This document shows, one piece after another, positions 53,143 to 62,581 of a DNA stretch of 64,000 nucleotides. Origin of the DNA: Microbacterium oxydans (GTDB taxonomy: Bacteria; Actinomycetota; Actinomycetes; Actinomycetales; Microbacteriaceae); assembly GCF_000956525.1 (NCBI RefSeq), contig NZ_JYIW01000025.1, positions 310,001-374,000 of the forward strand, written 5' to 3'. The translations under genes were made by a program, and so were the position numbers. Every line of letters begins with the position of its first letter. The first letter of the stretch is position 1. The notes below the pieces were generated by a model that ran no database searches, was not told the origin of the DNA, and was given only the letters and a program-made list of their open reading frames with translations.

Positions 53143-53541
53143 ATGACAGACATCGACTGGGACGAGCTCCGTCAGGTCGCGACCGACGCCATGACCAAGG
53201 CCTACGCACCGTACTCGCGCTACCGCGTCGGTGCCGCGGCACTGGTCGGCGACGGCCGCATCGTGGCCGGATGCAACGTCGAGAACGCCTCGTACGGCGT
53301 GACCCTGTGCGCTGAGTGCGCGCTGGTCGGCGACCTGCACATGTCCGGCGGCGGCCAGCTCGTCGCCTTCGTGTGCGTGAACAACGACGGACAGACGATC
53401 ATGCCGTGCGGCCGCTGCCGACAGCTGCTGTTCGAGCATGCGATGCCCGGGATGCTGTTGGAGACCGTCTCCGGCATCCGAACGATCGACGAAGTGCTGC
53501 CCGATGCGTTCGGGCCGCGCGACCTGGAGGAAGCACGATGA
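53143..53541 (+). CDS. cdd: Cytidine deaminase
   Basis: The 132-residue zinc enzyme converts cytidine and deoxycytidine to uridine forms. The zinc and catalytic residues are in CAECALVG (about 54-61, Cys and Glu) and PCGRCRQ (two Cys). AAGGAA lies before the ATG. Its stop overlaps deoA. Confidence 0.96.
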   Translation: MTDIDWDELRQVATDAMTKAYAPYSRYRVGAAALVGDGRIVAGCNVENASYGVTLCAECALVGDLHMSGGGQLVAFVCVNNDGQTIMPCGRCRQLLFEHAMPGMLLETVSGIRTIDEVLPDAFGPRDLEEAR

Positions 53542-54830
53542 CCGTAGAGCCTTTCGACGCGGTGGATGTCATCCGCGCCAAGCGCGACGGCGGTGTCGTC
53601 CCCGAGCAGGCGCTGCGCTGGATGATCGACGCGTACACGCGCGGCTACGTGTCCGACGCGCAGATGGCCTCGTTCGCGATGGCGATCTTCCAGCGCGGTA
53701 TGGAGCGCGACGAGATCCGGGTGCTCACCGACGCGATGATCGCCTCGGGGGAGCGGATGAGCTTCGCCTCACTGGGCAAGAAGACGGTCGACAAGCACTC
53801 CACCGGCGGCGTCGGCGACAAGATCACCCTGCCGCTCGCTCCGCTCGTCGCGGTGTTCGGCGTCGCCGTGCCGCAGCTCAGCGGTCGCGGCCTGGGTCAC
53901 ACCGGTGGCACGCTCGACAAGCTCGAGTCGATCCCCGGCTGGCGTGCAGCGCTCAGCAACGAGGAGATGTTCGCTCAGATGCAGGGTGACGTGGGTGCGG
54001 TCATCTGTGCCGCGGGCTCCGGCCTCGCGCCGGCGGACAAGAAGCTCTACGCGCTCCGCGACGTGACGGGCACGGTCGAGGCGATCCCGCTGATCGCGTC
54101 GAGCATCATGTCGAAGAAGATCGCCGAGGGCACCGACGCCCTCGTGCTCGACGTGAAGTTCGGCTCCGGCGCCTTCATGCAGGACATCGACCGCGCCCGT
54201 GAGCTCGCTCGCACGATGGTCGCGCTCGGCACCGATTCGGGTGTCGCGACCACGGCGCTGCTCACCGACATGAACGTGCCGCTCGGTCTCGCGATCGGCA
54301 ACGCGAACGAGGTCCGTGAGTCGGTCGAGGTCCTCGCCGGCGGCGGCCCCGCCGATGTGCGAGAACTGACGATCGCTCTCGCCCGCGAGATGCTGGCGCT
54401 CGCCGGACAGCCCGATGCCGATGTGGAGCGTGCGCTCGACGACGGCCGCGCGATGGACGGCTGGAAGGCCATGATCCGCGCGCAGGACGGCGACCCTGAC
54501 GCCCCGCTCCCCACGGCCCGCGAGACGCACGTCGTGACCGCGACGGAGGGCGGCGTGCTCGCCCGCCTCGATGCGCTGCCGTTCGGCGTGGCAGCCTGGC
54601 GCCTCGGTGCCGGCCGCGCCCGCGCCGAGGACCCGGTGGTCTTCGAGGCCGGCATCGACCTGCACGCCAAGCCGGGCGACCGCGTCGTCGCCGGACAGCC
54701 GCTGTTCACGCTGTCCGCCGCCGATGAGGCCCGCTTCCCGCGTGCCCTCGAGGCGCTCGAGGGTGCATGGGCCATCGGAGACACGGCGACCGAGCGCGGC
54801 CCGATCGTGCGGGAGCGCATCACGGCCTAG
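53538..54830 (+). CDS. deoA: Thymidine/pyrimidine-nucleoside phosphorylase
   Basis: The 430-residue enzyme cleaves pyrimidine nucleosides with phosphate. The signature SGRGLGHTGGTLDKLESIPG is exact (about 115-134), preceded by the phosphate site KHSTGGVGDK. It is coupled to cdd by ATGA, so deaminated nucleosides pass straight to phosphorolysis. Confidence 0.95.
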   Translation: MTVEPFDAVDVIRAKRDGGVVPEQALRWMIDAYTRGYVSDAQMASFAMAIFQRGMERDEIRVLTDAMIASGERMSFASLGKKTVDKHSTGGVGDKITLPLAPLVAVFGVAVPQLSGRGLGHTGGTLDKLESIPGWRAALSNEEMFAQMQGDVGAVICAAGSGLAPADKKLYALRDVTGTVEAIPLIASSIMSKKIAEGTDALVLDVKFGSGAFMQDIDRARELARTMVALGTDSGVATTALLTDMNVPLGLAIGNANEVRESVEVLAGGGPADVRELTIALAREMLALAGQPDADVERALDDGRAMDGWKAMIRAQDGDPDAPLPTARETHVVTATEGGVLARLDALPFGVAAWRLGAGRARAEDPVVFEAGIDLHAKPGDRVVAGQPLFTLSAADEARFPRALEALEGAWAIGDTATERGPIVRERITA

Positions 54831-54899
54831 GCTTGGGCCTGCCCGAACGCACGTGCTGCACCCACCGGGACGACCTGCACGACTTCTGAGAGGACCACC

Positions 54900-56015
54900 A
54901 TGTCGATCGACCCGAACGGCGACGTCACGATCCAGGGAGTATCCCTGCGCAGTCTCCCCAAGGTGTCGCTGCATGATCACCTCGACGGCGCGCTGCGCCC
55001 GGCGACCATCATCGAGCTCGCGGATGCCGCCGGCATCGAGCTGCCGGAGACGAATGCCTCGAAGCTCGGCGCATGGTTCCGTTCGCAGAGCGACTCCGGC
55101 TCGCTGGTGAAGTACCTGAAGACCTTCGACGTGAGCATCTCCGTCATGCAGACGGCTGCCGCCCTGACCCGCGTGTCGCGCGAGTTCGTGCAGGATCTGG
55201 CTGCCGACGGTGTGATCTACGGCGAGGTCCGCTGGGCTCCTGAGCAGCACCTCGCCGGTGGCCTGACGCTCGAGCAGACCGTCGAGGCGGTGCAGCAGGG
55301 CATCGAGGAGGGCGAGGAGGCAGCCGACCGCGACGGTCACAGCATCCGCGTCGGTCAGCTCATCACCGCGATGCGTCACACCGACCGCTCGCTGGAGATC
55401 GCGGAGCTCGCCGTCGCCTTCCGCGGACGAGGTGCCGTCGGCTTCGACATCGCCGGCCCCGAGGACGGATTCCCCGCGTCGAACCACCGGGCAGCCTTCG
55501 ACTACCTCGCAGACAACTTCTTCCCGGTGACCGTGCACGCGGGCGAGGCCGCAGGGCCGGATTCGATCCGCTCAGCGCTGATCGACGGCCGCGCGCTGCG
55601 ACTGGGCCACGGCGTTCGCATCGCCGAGGACCTCCAGGTCGTCACGGAAGAGGGAGACGAGGTGCAGGTGCAGTTCGGCGACCTCGCCCGCTGGGTGCGC
55701 GATCGCGAGATCCCGCTCGAGCTGTCGCCGTCGTCGAACCTGCAGACCGGTGCGATCGCCGCGTGGGGCAAGACCCTCGCCGACCACCCGTTCGACCTGC
55801 TGTACCAGCTCGGTTTCTCCGTCACGGTCAACGTCGACAACCGCACCATGAGCGGCACCTCGCTGACGCGCGAGCTCGCCCTGCTCGTCGAGGCCTTCGA
55901 GTACGACCTCGACGACCTCGAGGCCTTCCAGTTCAACGCAGCATCCGCCGCCTTCCTCCCCGTCGAGGAGCGGGAAGAGCTCGTCGAGATGATCGCCGAG
56001 GGCTTCGACATCTGA
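54900..56015 (+). CDS. add: Adenosine deaminase
   Basis: The 371-residue zinc enzyme deaminates adenosine to inosine. Zinc ligands are in LHDHLDGALRP (HxH, about 23-33) and VHAGE. The catalytic-aspartate region reads VNVDNRTMSGTSL, with Asp-Asn where many homologues have Asp-Asp; this form is usual in actinobacterial enzymes. GAGGACC precedes the ATG. It ends the nucleoside operon. Confidence 0.94.
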   Translation: MSIDPNGDVTIQGVSLRSLPKVSLHDHLDGALRPATIIELADAAGIELPETNASKLGAWFRSQSDSGSLVKYLKTFDVSISVMQTAAALTRVSREFVQDLAADGVIYGEVRWAPEQHLAGGLTLEQTVEAVQQGIEEGEEAADRDGHSIRVGQLITAMRHTDRSLEIAELAVAFRGRGAVGFDIAGPEDGFPASNHRAAFDYLADNFFPVTVHAGEAAGPDSIRSALIDGRALRLGHGVRIAEDLQVVTEEGDEVQVQFGDLARWVRDREIPLELSPSSNLQTGAIAAWGKTLADHPFDLLYQLGFSVTVNVDNRTMSGTSLTRELALLVEAFEYDLDDLEAFQFNAASAAFLPVEEREELVEMIAEGFDI

Positions 56016-56017
56016 CC

Positions 56018-57121
56018 ATGGCCGCCAGGGGGAGGCGACGCGGGGGCGTCATCGCAGTGATCGTGACGGCTGCCGTCATCGTGGTAGGTGGCGGCGCCGG
56101 AGCCGTCCTGTGGCTGAACAGGACGCCTCCTGAGCCCGTACCGAAGGCGGAGGCGACGCCGATCCCGCATCCGCTCTCGCCCGCCGAACAGCTCGTGGCC
56201 GACTCGGGCGATCCGATGGCATGCGCTGCATCCTTCGTGGGAGACGGGATCGCCCAGGATCCGATGCTGCAGCAGCAGGGCGCGCTCTACCAGGCCCTCC
56301 CGATCCCGAGCCGCGATGGTTTCGTGTTCGCCGGCTGGTATGCGACCGCTGCCGACGCGCAGGGCTTCACGACGGCCGGGCGCGTGAACGGTGCGGATCC
56401 GGTCGTCTGCACCGATCAGCAGGTCGAGCTCTTCGGTGCGTGGAAGACCCCGGAGGACAACGTCGCCGAGGCGGCGCGGATCCCGATCCTGATGTACCAC
56501 CAGTTCACGACCAACCCCGATGGCGAGAAAGGGTGGCTGCGCGGCAACTACGCGTACATCGGCGACTTCGACGCCCAGATGAACCACATCGCGACCACCG
56601 GCTTCTACCTGCCGACCTGGGACGAATTGAGTGCCTTCATCGACGGCCGGCTGTTCCTCCCCGCACGGTCCGTCATCATCACGGACGACGACGCGGATCA
56701 GACCTGGTTCGACCTCGCGGTGCCGGTCGTCGACAAGTACAAGGTGCTGACGACGTCGTTCATGATCACGGCGTACCGGCAGGATCCGCCGCCGTCGTTG
56801 TACGTGCTCCGTCGTTCGCACACGCACGACATGCATCAGGCAGGAGACAACGGCAAGGGGCGGATGGTCAACTGGACCGCCGACCAGATCGCCGCCGACC
56901 TGAACACCTCGGGCGACATCCTCGGCGTCCGAGAGGTGATGGCGTATCCGTACGGCCACTTCAACGACACCGCGAAGCAGGGCGTGGCCCAGGCCGGCTT
57001 CGAGATGGCCCGCACGATCGAACCGGGCACCGTGCAGATCGGCACGGACAAGCTCGCACTGCCGGTCGTGCGCATCGACTACGGCATGGGGCTCGAGTCC
57101 CTGATCAAGCGCATCGGCTGA
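56018..57121 (+). CDS. Membrane-anchored polysaccharide deacetylase (NodB-like)
   Basis: The 367-residue protein has an N-terminal membrane anchor (about 10-34), a domain of about 100 residues with VFAGWYATAADAQGF that resembles a Listeria-Bacteroides or Gly-Trp beta repeat, then a carbohydrate esterase 4 domain. This last has ILMYHQF, the metal Asp region ITDDDADQTW, the metal His pair in RSHTHDMH and YPYGHFND. It would act outside the membrane on cell-wall or other acetylated glycans. It starts two bases after add, but its job looks unrelated to nucleosides. Confidence 0.85.
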   Translation: MAARGRRRGGVIAVIVTAAVIVVGGGAGAVLWLNRTPPEPVPKAEATPIPHPLSPAEQLVADSGDPMACAASFVGDGIAQDPMLQQQGALYQALPIPSRDGFVFAGWYATAADAQGFTTAGRVNGADPVVCTDQQVELFGAWKTPEDNVAEAARIPILMYHQFTTNPDGEKGWLRGNYAYIGDFDAQMNHIATTGFYLPTWDELSAFIDGRLFLPARSVIITDDDADQTWFDLAVPVVDKYKVLTTSFMITAYRQDPPPSLYVLRRSHTHDMHQAGDNGKGRMVNWTADQIAADLNTSGDILGVREVMAYPYGHFNDTAKQGVAQAGFEMARTIEPGTVQIGTDKLALPVVRIDYGMGLESLIKRIG

Positions 57122-57145
57122 TGCGCTGAACGCCGCCCGGGGGTG

Positions 57146-57898
57146 TCAGCGGGTGGCCAGCTGCTGCGTCACGAAGTCGTCGAGGAGCCCGGTGACGGTG
57201 GCGTGCATCTCGTCGTCGGAGATCGTCGGCGTGCCGTCGCCGGCCTGTGGGCCGTAGTCGCCGAACGAGGCGTGCGATGCCCCGGGGATCTCGACGAGCT
57301 CTGCGTCGGCTGGCAGGAGGTCTCTGGCCGCTGCGATCTTCTCGGGAGTCGACAGGCCGTCCTCCGAACCCGCGATGCTGAGCACTGCGAGGTCGGAGTC
57401 CGACACGTCGGTCGCGCAGTACGAGCCGAACAGCACGAGCGCATCAGCGTCGGCAGCCAGCTGACAGGCGCGCACGCCACCCAGCGAGTGCCCGCCGACG
57501 GCCCAGGTGTCGATGTCGGGGGCGGCGGAGGTGAACGAATCGAGACCACGCAGGTCGAAGAATGCGAGGTTCAGCCACGGGCGCGTGATCACGACCGTGA
57601 CGCCGTCTTCGACCAGCCCCTGCAGGATGGCCGCATACGCCCACGGGTCGACCTTCGCCCCGGGAACGAAGACGAGACCGATCTCCGAGTCGCCGTCGGA
57701 CGGCGTCAGCACGATGCCCTCGGGAGCATCCTCGATCGAGATCTCGGGGTTGTCCCGCACCGACGCCAGCGGTGTCGGCTCGGCCTGCATCACGCCGACC
57801 TGGCTCCAGATCAGGATGCCGCCGACCGCGAGCACCAGCACGAGCGCGAGGCTTCCCAGGATCCACCGGAGTACGCGCCGGCCGCGCTTCTTCTGCAT
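57146..57898 (-). CDS. Membrane-anchored alpha/beta hydrolase
   Basis: The 250-residue protein has an N-terminal anchor (about 10-33), so the catalytic part lies outside the membrane. The nucleophile Ser is in GGHSLGG (about 134-140), the acid is likely Asp in GSEDGLSTPE and the base is His in GASHASFGDYG. It resembles small dienelactone-hydrolase-like proteins of actinobacteria. The substrate is unknown. TAGCCT six bases before the ATG overlaps the stop of the preceding gene. Confidence 0.83.
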   Translation of the reverse strand: MQKKRGRRVLRWILGSLALVLVLAVGGILIWSQVGVMQAEPTPLASVRDNPEISIEDAPEGIVLTPSDGDSEIGLVFVPGAKVDPWAYAAILQGLVEDGVTVVITRPWLNLAFFDLRGLDSFTSAAPDIDTWAVGGHSLGGVRACQLAADADALVLFGSYCATDVSDSDLAVLSIAGSEDGLSTPEKIAAARDLLPADAELVEIPGASHASFGDYGPQAGDGTPTISDDEMHATVTGLLDDFVTQQLATR

Positions 57899-57904
57899 GT
57901 CTCC

Positions 57905-57910
57905 AGGCTA
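57905..57910 (-). promoter_or_regulatory. Putative -10 (TAGCCT) for the hydrolase gene, overlapping the monooxygenase stop codon
   Basis: TAGCCT, GGAGAC, ATG 57898. Its TAG is the stop codon of the flavin monooxygenase gene. Confidence 0.5.
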
Positions 57911-59194
57911 CGTCGTCAATCGCTGCTGCTCGCGCCGCACAGCACTGCGATAGGCGTCCTTGTTGACGTAGTACGCCATCCGGTCGAGCCCGAGGTAGCG
58001 ATATCCGCCGGTGACGTCGGGCCACGGCGAGCCGGTCACCCGTGCGCGGAATCGTGCCGCGGCATCCGGGTCGTGCTGGACGGCCGCGAGATACGTGGCG
58101 AGCAGCTCAGCCTGTTCGAAGCGTCCCTGCCAGCCGATCCCGGATGCCTCGATCATGCCCATCACGAACAGGCCGTTGAACGAGGCGGGGAACACGTTGA
58201 GGAACAGACGAGGGGCCGCACCCTGCCAGGCGAGGTGCGAGCGGTCGACGAACGGATAGTCGAGCGTGTACCCGGTGGCCAGCAGCACGAGGTCGTACTC
58301 GTCGGCTGTGCCATCGCGGAAGCGCACCGTGGCACCGTCGAACCGATCGACATCGGCCCGGATGCGCAGATCGCCCTGCCCGAGATGGTTCAGCACCTGG
58401 GTGTTCACGATCGGGTGGGATTCGTAGATGCGGTAGTCCGGCTTCGGGAAGCCGAATCGCACCGGGTCCCCGGTGAAGGCGCGCAGTACGCGGCTGTCGA
58501 CGGCCTGCTTGATGCGAGCGGGCAGCGGGCGGCCCTGGTTGAGCGTGTCGCTGGGTCTGCCGAACAGGTAGCGGGGAACGAAGTAGTAGCCACGCCGCAC
58601 GCTCATGTCGATGGATGCCGCGTGGTGCACTGCGTCCACCGCGATGTCGCAGCCCGAGTTGCCGGCACCGATCAGGAGCACGCGCTTGCCGGACAGCAGG
58701 GTGGGGGAGGTGTACGCGCTCGTGTGCAGGAGCTCGCCGGAGAAGGAACCGGGGAATGAGGGCACGTTGGGTTGCGCGAGTGTGCCGTTGGCGAGCACGA
58801 CACCGGCGTACCACCGCGTCTCTTCTCCGTCAGGGCCGATTGCGGTGAGGTCCCAACCGCCGTCCCTCGGTTCGAGGCGCGTGACCCCGGTGTCGAACCG
58901 GAAGTGCTCGCTCAGCCCGAAGTGCTCGGCATACTCGTGGAAGTACTCCAACAGCACCCGGTGGCTCGGGTAGTCGACGGTCGACCGCATCGGGAACTCG
59001 GCGAACTCCGTCGTCGTCCGCGAGGAGATCAGGTGTGCCGACTCGTACATCGTGCTGCGCGGGTTCGAGATGTCCCAGAGACCGCCGACACCGTGCGATG
59101 CCTCGTAGCCGTCGACGCCGATGCCGCGCTTGGTCAGAGCGCGCACCGCTGCGAGTCCCGACGGCCCTGCGCCGATCACGGCGTATGTGTTCAT
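57908..59194 (-). CDS. Flavin-containing monooxygenase
   Basis: The 428-residue FAD and NADPH enzyme has GAGPSGLAAVRAL (about 8-20), VGGLWD, the FMO fingerprint region FPGSFSGELLHTSAY (about 148-162) and the NADPH loop LIGAGNSGCDIA (about 175-186). The family oxygenates nitrogen or sulfur atoms or performs Baeyer-Villiger reactions. The substrate is unknown. The 84-base upstream gap holds a copy of the 13-bp repeat and the mtlD terminator. Confidence 0.9.
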   Translation of the reverse strand: MNTYAVIGAGPSGLAAVRALTKRGIGVDGYEASHGVGGLWDISNPRSTMYESAHLISSRTTTEFAEFPMRSTVDYPSHRVLLEYFHEYAEHFGLSEHFRFDTGVTRLEPRDGGWDLTAIGPDGEETRWYAGVVLANGTLAQPNVPSFPGSFSGELLHTSAYTSPTLLSGKRVLLIGAGNSGCDIAVDAVHHAASIDMSVRRGYYFVPRYLFGRPSDTLNQGRPLPARIKQAVDSRVLRAFTGDPVRFGFPKPDYRIYESHPIVNTQVLNHLGQGDLRIRADVDRFDGATVRFRDGTADEYDLVLLATGYTLDYPFVDRSHLAWQGAAPRLFLNVFPASFNGLFVMGMIEASGIGWQGRFEQAELLATYLAAVQHDPDAAARFRARVTGSPWPDVTGGYRYLGLDRMAYYVNKDAYRSAVRREQQRLTT

Positions 59195-59199
59195 GCTGC

Positions 59200-59212
59200 T
59201 CCTGCACGTCGC
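59200..59212 (-). repeat. Single copy of the GCGACGTGCAGGA repeat
   Basis: TCCTGCACGTCGC here is the exact reverse complement of the 13-mer clustered at 9108-9189. It lies six bases before the monooxygenase start, where on the minus strand it includes CAGGA and so may also act as the ribosome site. Confidence 0.6.
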
Positions 59213-59225
59213 TGTGCTCGAAAAA

Positions 59226-59263
59226 CGCCCCCGCGCACCGATCGTATCGGGTGCGCGGGGGCG
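59226..59263 (-). terminator. Rho-independent terminator of the mannitol operon
   Basis: A perfect 14-bp GC-rich stem (59226-59239 with 59250-59263) is followed on the minus strand by five T bases (59225-59221). It is the clearest intrinsic terminator in the window and follows mtlD. Confidence 0.92.
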
Positions 59264-59278
59264 TGAGAGGGCGTCGGG

Positions 59279-60454
59279 TCAGGCCGTGGCGATGGCGTCC
59301 TGACGAGCCTGCACAGCGTCGCGCACGGCGGCGAACAGCGGATGCTCCGGATCGAGCCCTGTCGTCCGGGTGGTGAACGCGACGGCGTCCTCGGAGCGCA
59401 GCAACTGCTGCAACTCGACGGACTGCTCATCCTCGGCGTCGTCGAAGGCGAGCGCTGCTGCGACCGCGGCGACCAGCGCTGTCGAGGAGAGCCCGTGCTC
59501 GGCTGCCATCGCGGCGGGTCCGACGAAGCGCTCGTTGCGGGAGATCTTGCGGAGTGGCTGCCGACCGACGCGCTGCACGGTGTCGACGAGCTCGGGGTTG
59601 CGGAACCGCTCGAGGATCGTGGCCCGGTAGTGCGCCAGGTCGTTCGGGTCGAGTCCGTGCGTCGCGACCAGCACGGCCGAGGTCTCCTCCAGCGCGGCGG
59701 TGACGCGTTCTGCGACCTCGCCGTCTGCCAGGGCGTCCGAGATGCGCTCGATGCCGCGCTGCGCGCCGAAGTAGGCAGCGGCCGCGTGACCGGTGTTCAC
59801 CGTGAAGAGCTTGCGCTCGATGAACGGACCGAGCGAGTCGACGAAGTGCGCGCCGGGGATGTTCGGCAGCGTGTCGCCGAAGGGCGTCGACTCGATCGCC
59901 CACTCGAAGTACGGCTCCACCGTCACATCGACGCCGGCACCGGGGGCCTGCGCGGGGACGATGCGGTCGACGGCCGTGTTCGCGAACACCGCACGCAACA
60001 GGATCGTCGCAGCATCCGCCCCTGCCGCCGCCTCGATCTCGGCGCGGAGCAGATCGGTCGCGCCGATCGCGTTCTCGCAGGCCATGACCTGCAGGGGAGC
60101 GGCATCCGGGGAGCGCTGCGAGAGCCCGGCGACGATCGCCGGGGCGACGAAGCGCAGCACGGTCGGGCCGACCGCGGTCGTCACGACATCCGCCGTCGCG
60201 ATCTCCTGCGTCAGCGCCTCCGGGTCGGTGCGGCTGTTGACCGCGCGGAAGCCGGTCACGACATGGTCGACGCCGCCGGGTCCTGCCTCGTGCACAGTGT
60301 ACGAATCGGCCGCGTTGATCGCGTCGACGAGCGCATCGGCGACATCGGAGAACACGACCTCGTACCCGCCTTCGTGCAGCAGCAGGCCGACGAATCCGCG
60401 CCCGATGTTGCCGGCGCCGAAATGGACCGCCTTCATCCCTCGTTCGCCGCTCAT
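59279..60454 (-). CDS. mtlD: Mannitol-1-phosphate 5-dehydrogenase
   Basis: The 391-residue NAD enzyme converts mannitol 1-phosphate to fructose 6-phosphate. It shows [17 protein letters not shown] at residues 7-23, the family N-terminus, and the catalytic Lys region [21 protein letters not shown] 60454 overlaps the mtlF stop. The conserved protein begins at the second ATG (60436), and the six extra residues come from an 18-bp tandem duplication. Confidence 0.94.
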   Translation of the reverse strand: MSGERGMKAVHFGAGNIGRGFVGLLLHEGGYEVVFSDVADALVDAINAADSYTVHEAGPGGVDHVVTGFRAVNSRTDPEALTQEIATADVVTTAVGPTVLRFVAPAIVAGLSQRSPDAAPLQVMACENAIGATDLLRAEIEAAAGADAATILLRAVFANTAVDRIVPAQAPGAGVDVTVEPYFEWAIESTPFGDTLPNIPGAHFVDSLGPFIERKLFTVNTGHAAAAYFGAQRGIERISDALADGEVAERVTAALEETSAVLVATHGLDPNDLAHYRATILERFRNPELVDTVQRVGRQPLRKISRNERFVGPAAMAAEHGLSSTALVAAVAAALAFDDAEDEQSVELQQLLRSEDAVAFTTRTTGLDPEHPLFAAVRDAVQARQDAIATA

Positions 60455-60467
60455 CCCTCGTTCACCG
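60432..60467. repeat. 18-bp tandem duplication at the mtlF-mtlD junction
   Basis: Two adjacent 18-base units (60432-60449 and 60450-60467) differ at two positions. Each contains an ATGA that could join the mtlF stop to an mtlD start. Confidence 0.8.
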
Positions 60468-60885
60468 CCGACAGGAGTGCGAAGAGCTCGTCGGGAGTCT
60501 GCGCTGCGTTGAGCTTCGCGACGTCGTCGTCATCCGAGAAGAGGATCGCGATCTGCGACAGGATCTCGAGGTGCTCGTCGCCTCGCCCGGCGATGCCGAT
60601 CACGAAGGTCGCCTGCTCGCCGGCCCAGTCCACGCCGCCGTCGTAGCGGACGACCGAGAGTGCCGATGCGAGGATCGCGTCCTTCGTGTCGTTGGTGCCG
60701 TGCGGGATGGCGAGACCGTTGCCCATGTAGGTCGAGACGGTCTCCTCCCGCTGGCGCATCGCGTCGACATAGGCGGGGGTGACCGCGCCTGCCGTGACGA
60801 GGATGTCGGTCGCCTCCTGCAGCGCCGCCTCCTGGGTGCTGCTGCCGGAGTGGATGCGGACCTGGTCGAGGGTGAGAACGCCCAT
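60451..60885 (-). CDS. mtlF: Mannitol PTS enzyme IIA component
   Basis: The 144-residue protein receives phosphate from HPr at the His in [10 protein letters not shown] (about residue 62) and passes it to the IIB domain of MtlA. The fold and motif TSTYMGNG place it in the mannitol/fructose IIA family. Encoded between mtlA and mtlD. Confidence 0.94.
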   Translation of the reverse strand: MGVLTLDQVRIHSGSSTQEAALQEATDILVTAGAVTPAYVDAMRQREETVSTYMGNGLAIPHGTNDTKDAILASALSVVRYDGGVDWAGEQATFVIGIAGRGDEHLEILSQIAILFSDDDDVAKLNAAQTPDELFALLSAVNEG

Positions 60886-60909
60886 GGTGTTTCCTTTCAG
60901 AGGATGTGG

Positions 60910-60943
60910 CGGTGGGACGGATGCCGTGGCATCCGCCCCACCG
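60910..60943 (-). terminator. Intercistronic hairpin between mtlA and mtlF
   Basis: A 15-pair stem with one A-C mismatch (60910-60925 with 60928-60943) and a very tight loop lies in the 64-base gap. No T-run follows. It may attenuate transcription or protect the mtlA message. Confidence 0.6.
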
Positions 60944-60949
60944 GGTCTA

Positions 60950-62581
60950 TCACGCGTCGGTGTTCGCCGCGCCGCTGTCGTGCTGTTCGCGCATCATCTC
61001 GACGACCTCTTCATACTTGGGGGAGTTCATGAAGTTGTCGACGGAGACGTGGATCGAGTTCGGCGACTTGTCCTTCGCGCGATCCGTCAGCTGCTGCTGC
61101 GTGATCACGAGATCAGCCGTGCCGTCGAGGTTCGCGATGGCCTGGTTCGTGACGGTCACGCCGTCGATGCCGGCCTTCTTGAACTTGTTGCGCAGCACGC
61201 TCGCGCCCATGGCGGACGAACCCATGCCGGCGTCGCACGCGAACACGACGTTCTCGATGCGACGGTCGGTGGCGACCGCACCCGCGGGTCCGGACGTCGC
61301 CGATGACGCGCGGAGCGCATCCATCGCGGCCGACGACTTGCCCTTGTTCGCCTCGGTCTGCGCGATCGCTGCGCCGAAGGAGTCGCCCTCGGCTGCGAGG
61401 TCGCGCTTGCGCGATGCCCGCAGGATCACGCCGGTGATGAGGAACGTGACGACCGCCGCGATCACCACCGAGAGGTAGACGACCACGAGGTTGCCGGGGC
61501 CGCCGCCGATCGCTGCAGCCGTCACGGCGATGATGCTGCCGGGAGCTGCCGGGAAGGCCAGACCGCCGCCGAGGATCATGTTGGTCGTGACACCGGCAGC
61601 GCCACCCGCGATCAGCGCGAGGATCGTGGTCGGCTTGCTGAGCGCGTACGGGAAGTAGATCTCGTGGATGCCACCGAAGAACTGGATGATCGCAGCACCG
61701 GGAGCGGATGCCTTCGCAGCACCGACACCGAAGAACGTGAACGCGAGCAGCAGACCGAGGCCGGGGCCGGGGTTCGCCTCGATGAGGAACAGGATCGACT
61801 TGCCGTTCTCGGCGGCCTGCTCGATACCGAGCGGGGTGAACACGCCGTGGTTGATGGCGTTGTTCAGGAACAGCACCTTGGCGGGTTCGACGATGATCGA
61901 CACGAGCGGCAGCAGGCTGAGCGAGACGAGCCAGTCCACGGCTGCGCCGAGCACGGCGCTGATGCCGAGCATCACCGGTCCGAAGGCGAAGAACCCGAGG
62001 ATCGCGAGGATCATGCCGAGGATGCCGGCGGAGAAGTTGTTCACGAGCATCTCGAAGCCGGGGCGGATCTTGCCGTCCCAGAGGCGGTCCATCTGCTTCG
62101 TGATGTACGCCGCGAGCGGGCCCATGATCATGGCGCCGAGGAACATCGGGATGTTCGTGCCGACGATGACACCCATCGTCGCGATCGTGGCGACCACGCC
62201 ACCGCGCTCGCCGTAGACCATGCGGCCGGCGGTGTTGGCGATCAGCAGCGGCAGCAGGTAGGTGACCATCGGGCCGACGAGGCCCACGTACGCGAAGATG
62301 TTGCCGCCGTCACCCTCGGCGAGTGCTGTCATGGCACCCTGCCAGCCGATGACCGCGGAGTCGCCGCCGCCGCCGATGATCTCGGCGACCGGAGCCCAGT
62401 GCCAGCCGAAGGGGCTCTTGGCACCGAAGAAGCCCTTCGGGATGAACAACATGGTGATGAATCCCCACGCGATGAACGCGGCGATGTTGGGCATGATCAT
62501 GCCGGAGAGGAACGTGCCGAAGCGCTGCACTCCCGTTCGGAGGCCGCCGGATCTCGTGGCGGCTGGTGACGTCGTCGTCAT
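60950..62581 (-). CDS. mtlA: Mannitol PTS enzyme IICB component
   Basis: The 543-residue permease has a membrane IIC domain (about 1-345) with GGIHEIYFPYALSKP, the substrate-site signature of mannitol IIC. After a linker comes a IIB domain with phosphorylated Cys in CDAGMGSSAMG (about 445-455). IIA is separate. The start overlaps the ptsI stop by four bases. Confidence 0.95.
   Translation of the reverse strand: MTTTSPAATRSGGLRTGVQRFGTFLSGMIMPNIAAFIAWGFITMLFIPKGFFGAKSPFGWHWAPVAEIIGGGGDSAVIGWQGAMTALAEGDGGNIFAYVGLVGPMVTYLLPLLIANTAGRMVYGERGGVVATIATMGVIVGTNIPMFLGAMIMGPLAAYITKQMDRLWDGKIRPGFEMLVNNFSAGILGMILAILGFFAFGPVMLGISAVLGAAVDWLVSLSLLPLVSIIVEPAKVLFLNNAINHGVFTPLGIEQAAENGKSILFLIEANPGPGLGLLLAFTFFGVGAAKASAPGAAIIQFFGGIHEIYFPYALSKPTTILALIAGGAAGVTTNMILGGGLAFPAAPGSIIAVTAAAIGGGPGNLVVVYLSVVIAAVVTFLITGVILRASRKRDLAAEGDSFGAAIAQTEANKGKSSAAMDALRASSATSGPAGAVATDRRIENVVFACDAGMGSSAMGASVLRNKFKKAGIDGVTVTNQAIANLDGTADLVITQQQLTDRAKDKSPNSIHVSVDNFMNSPKYEEVVEMMREQHDSGAANTDA

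Noticed and set aside
53900..56015. Possible loss of the catalytic aspartate in adenosine deaminase (Asp-Asn instead of Asp-Asp)
   Set aside because: The VDNRxMS form is the usual one in actinobacterial adenosine deaminases as I know them.
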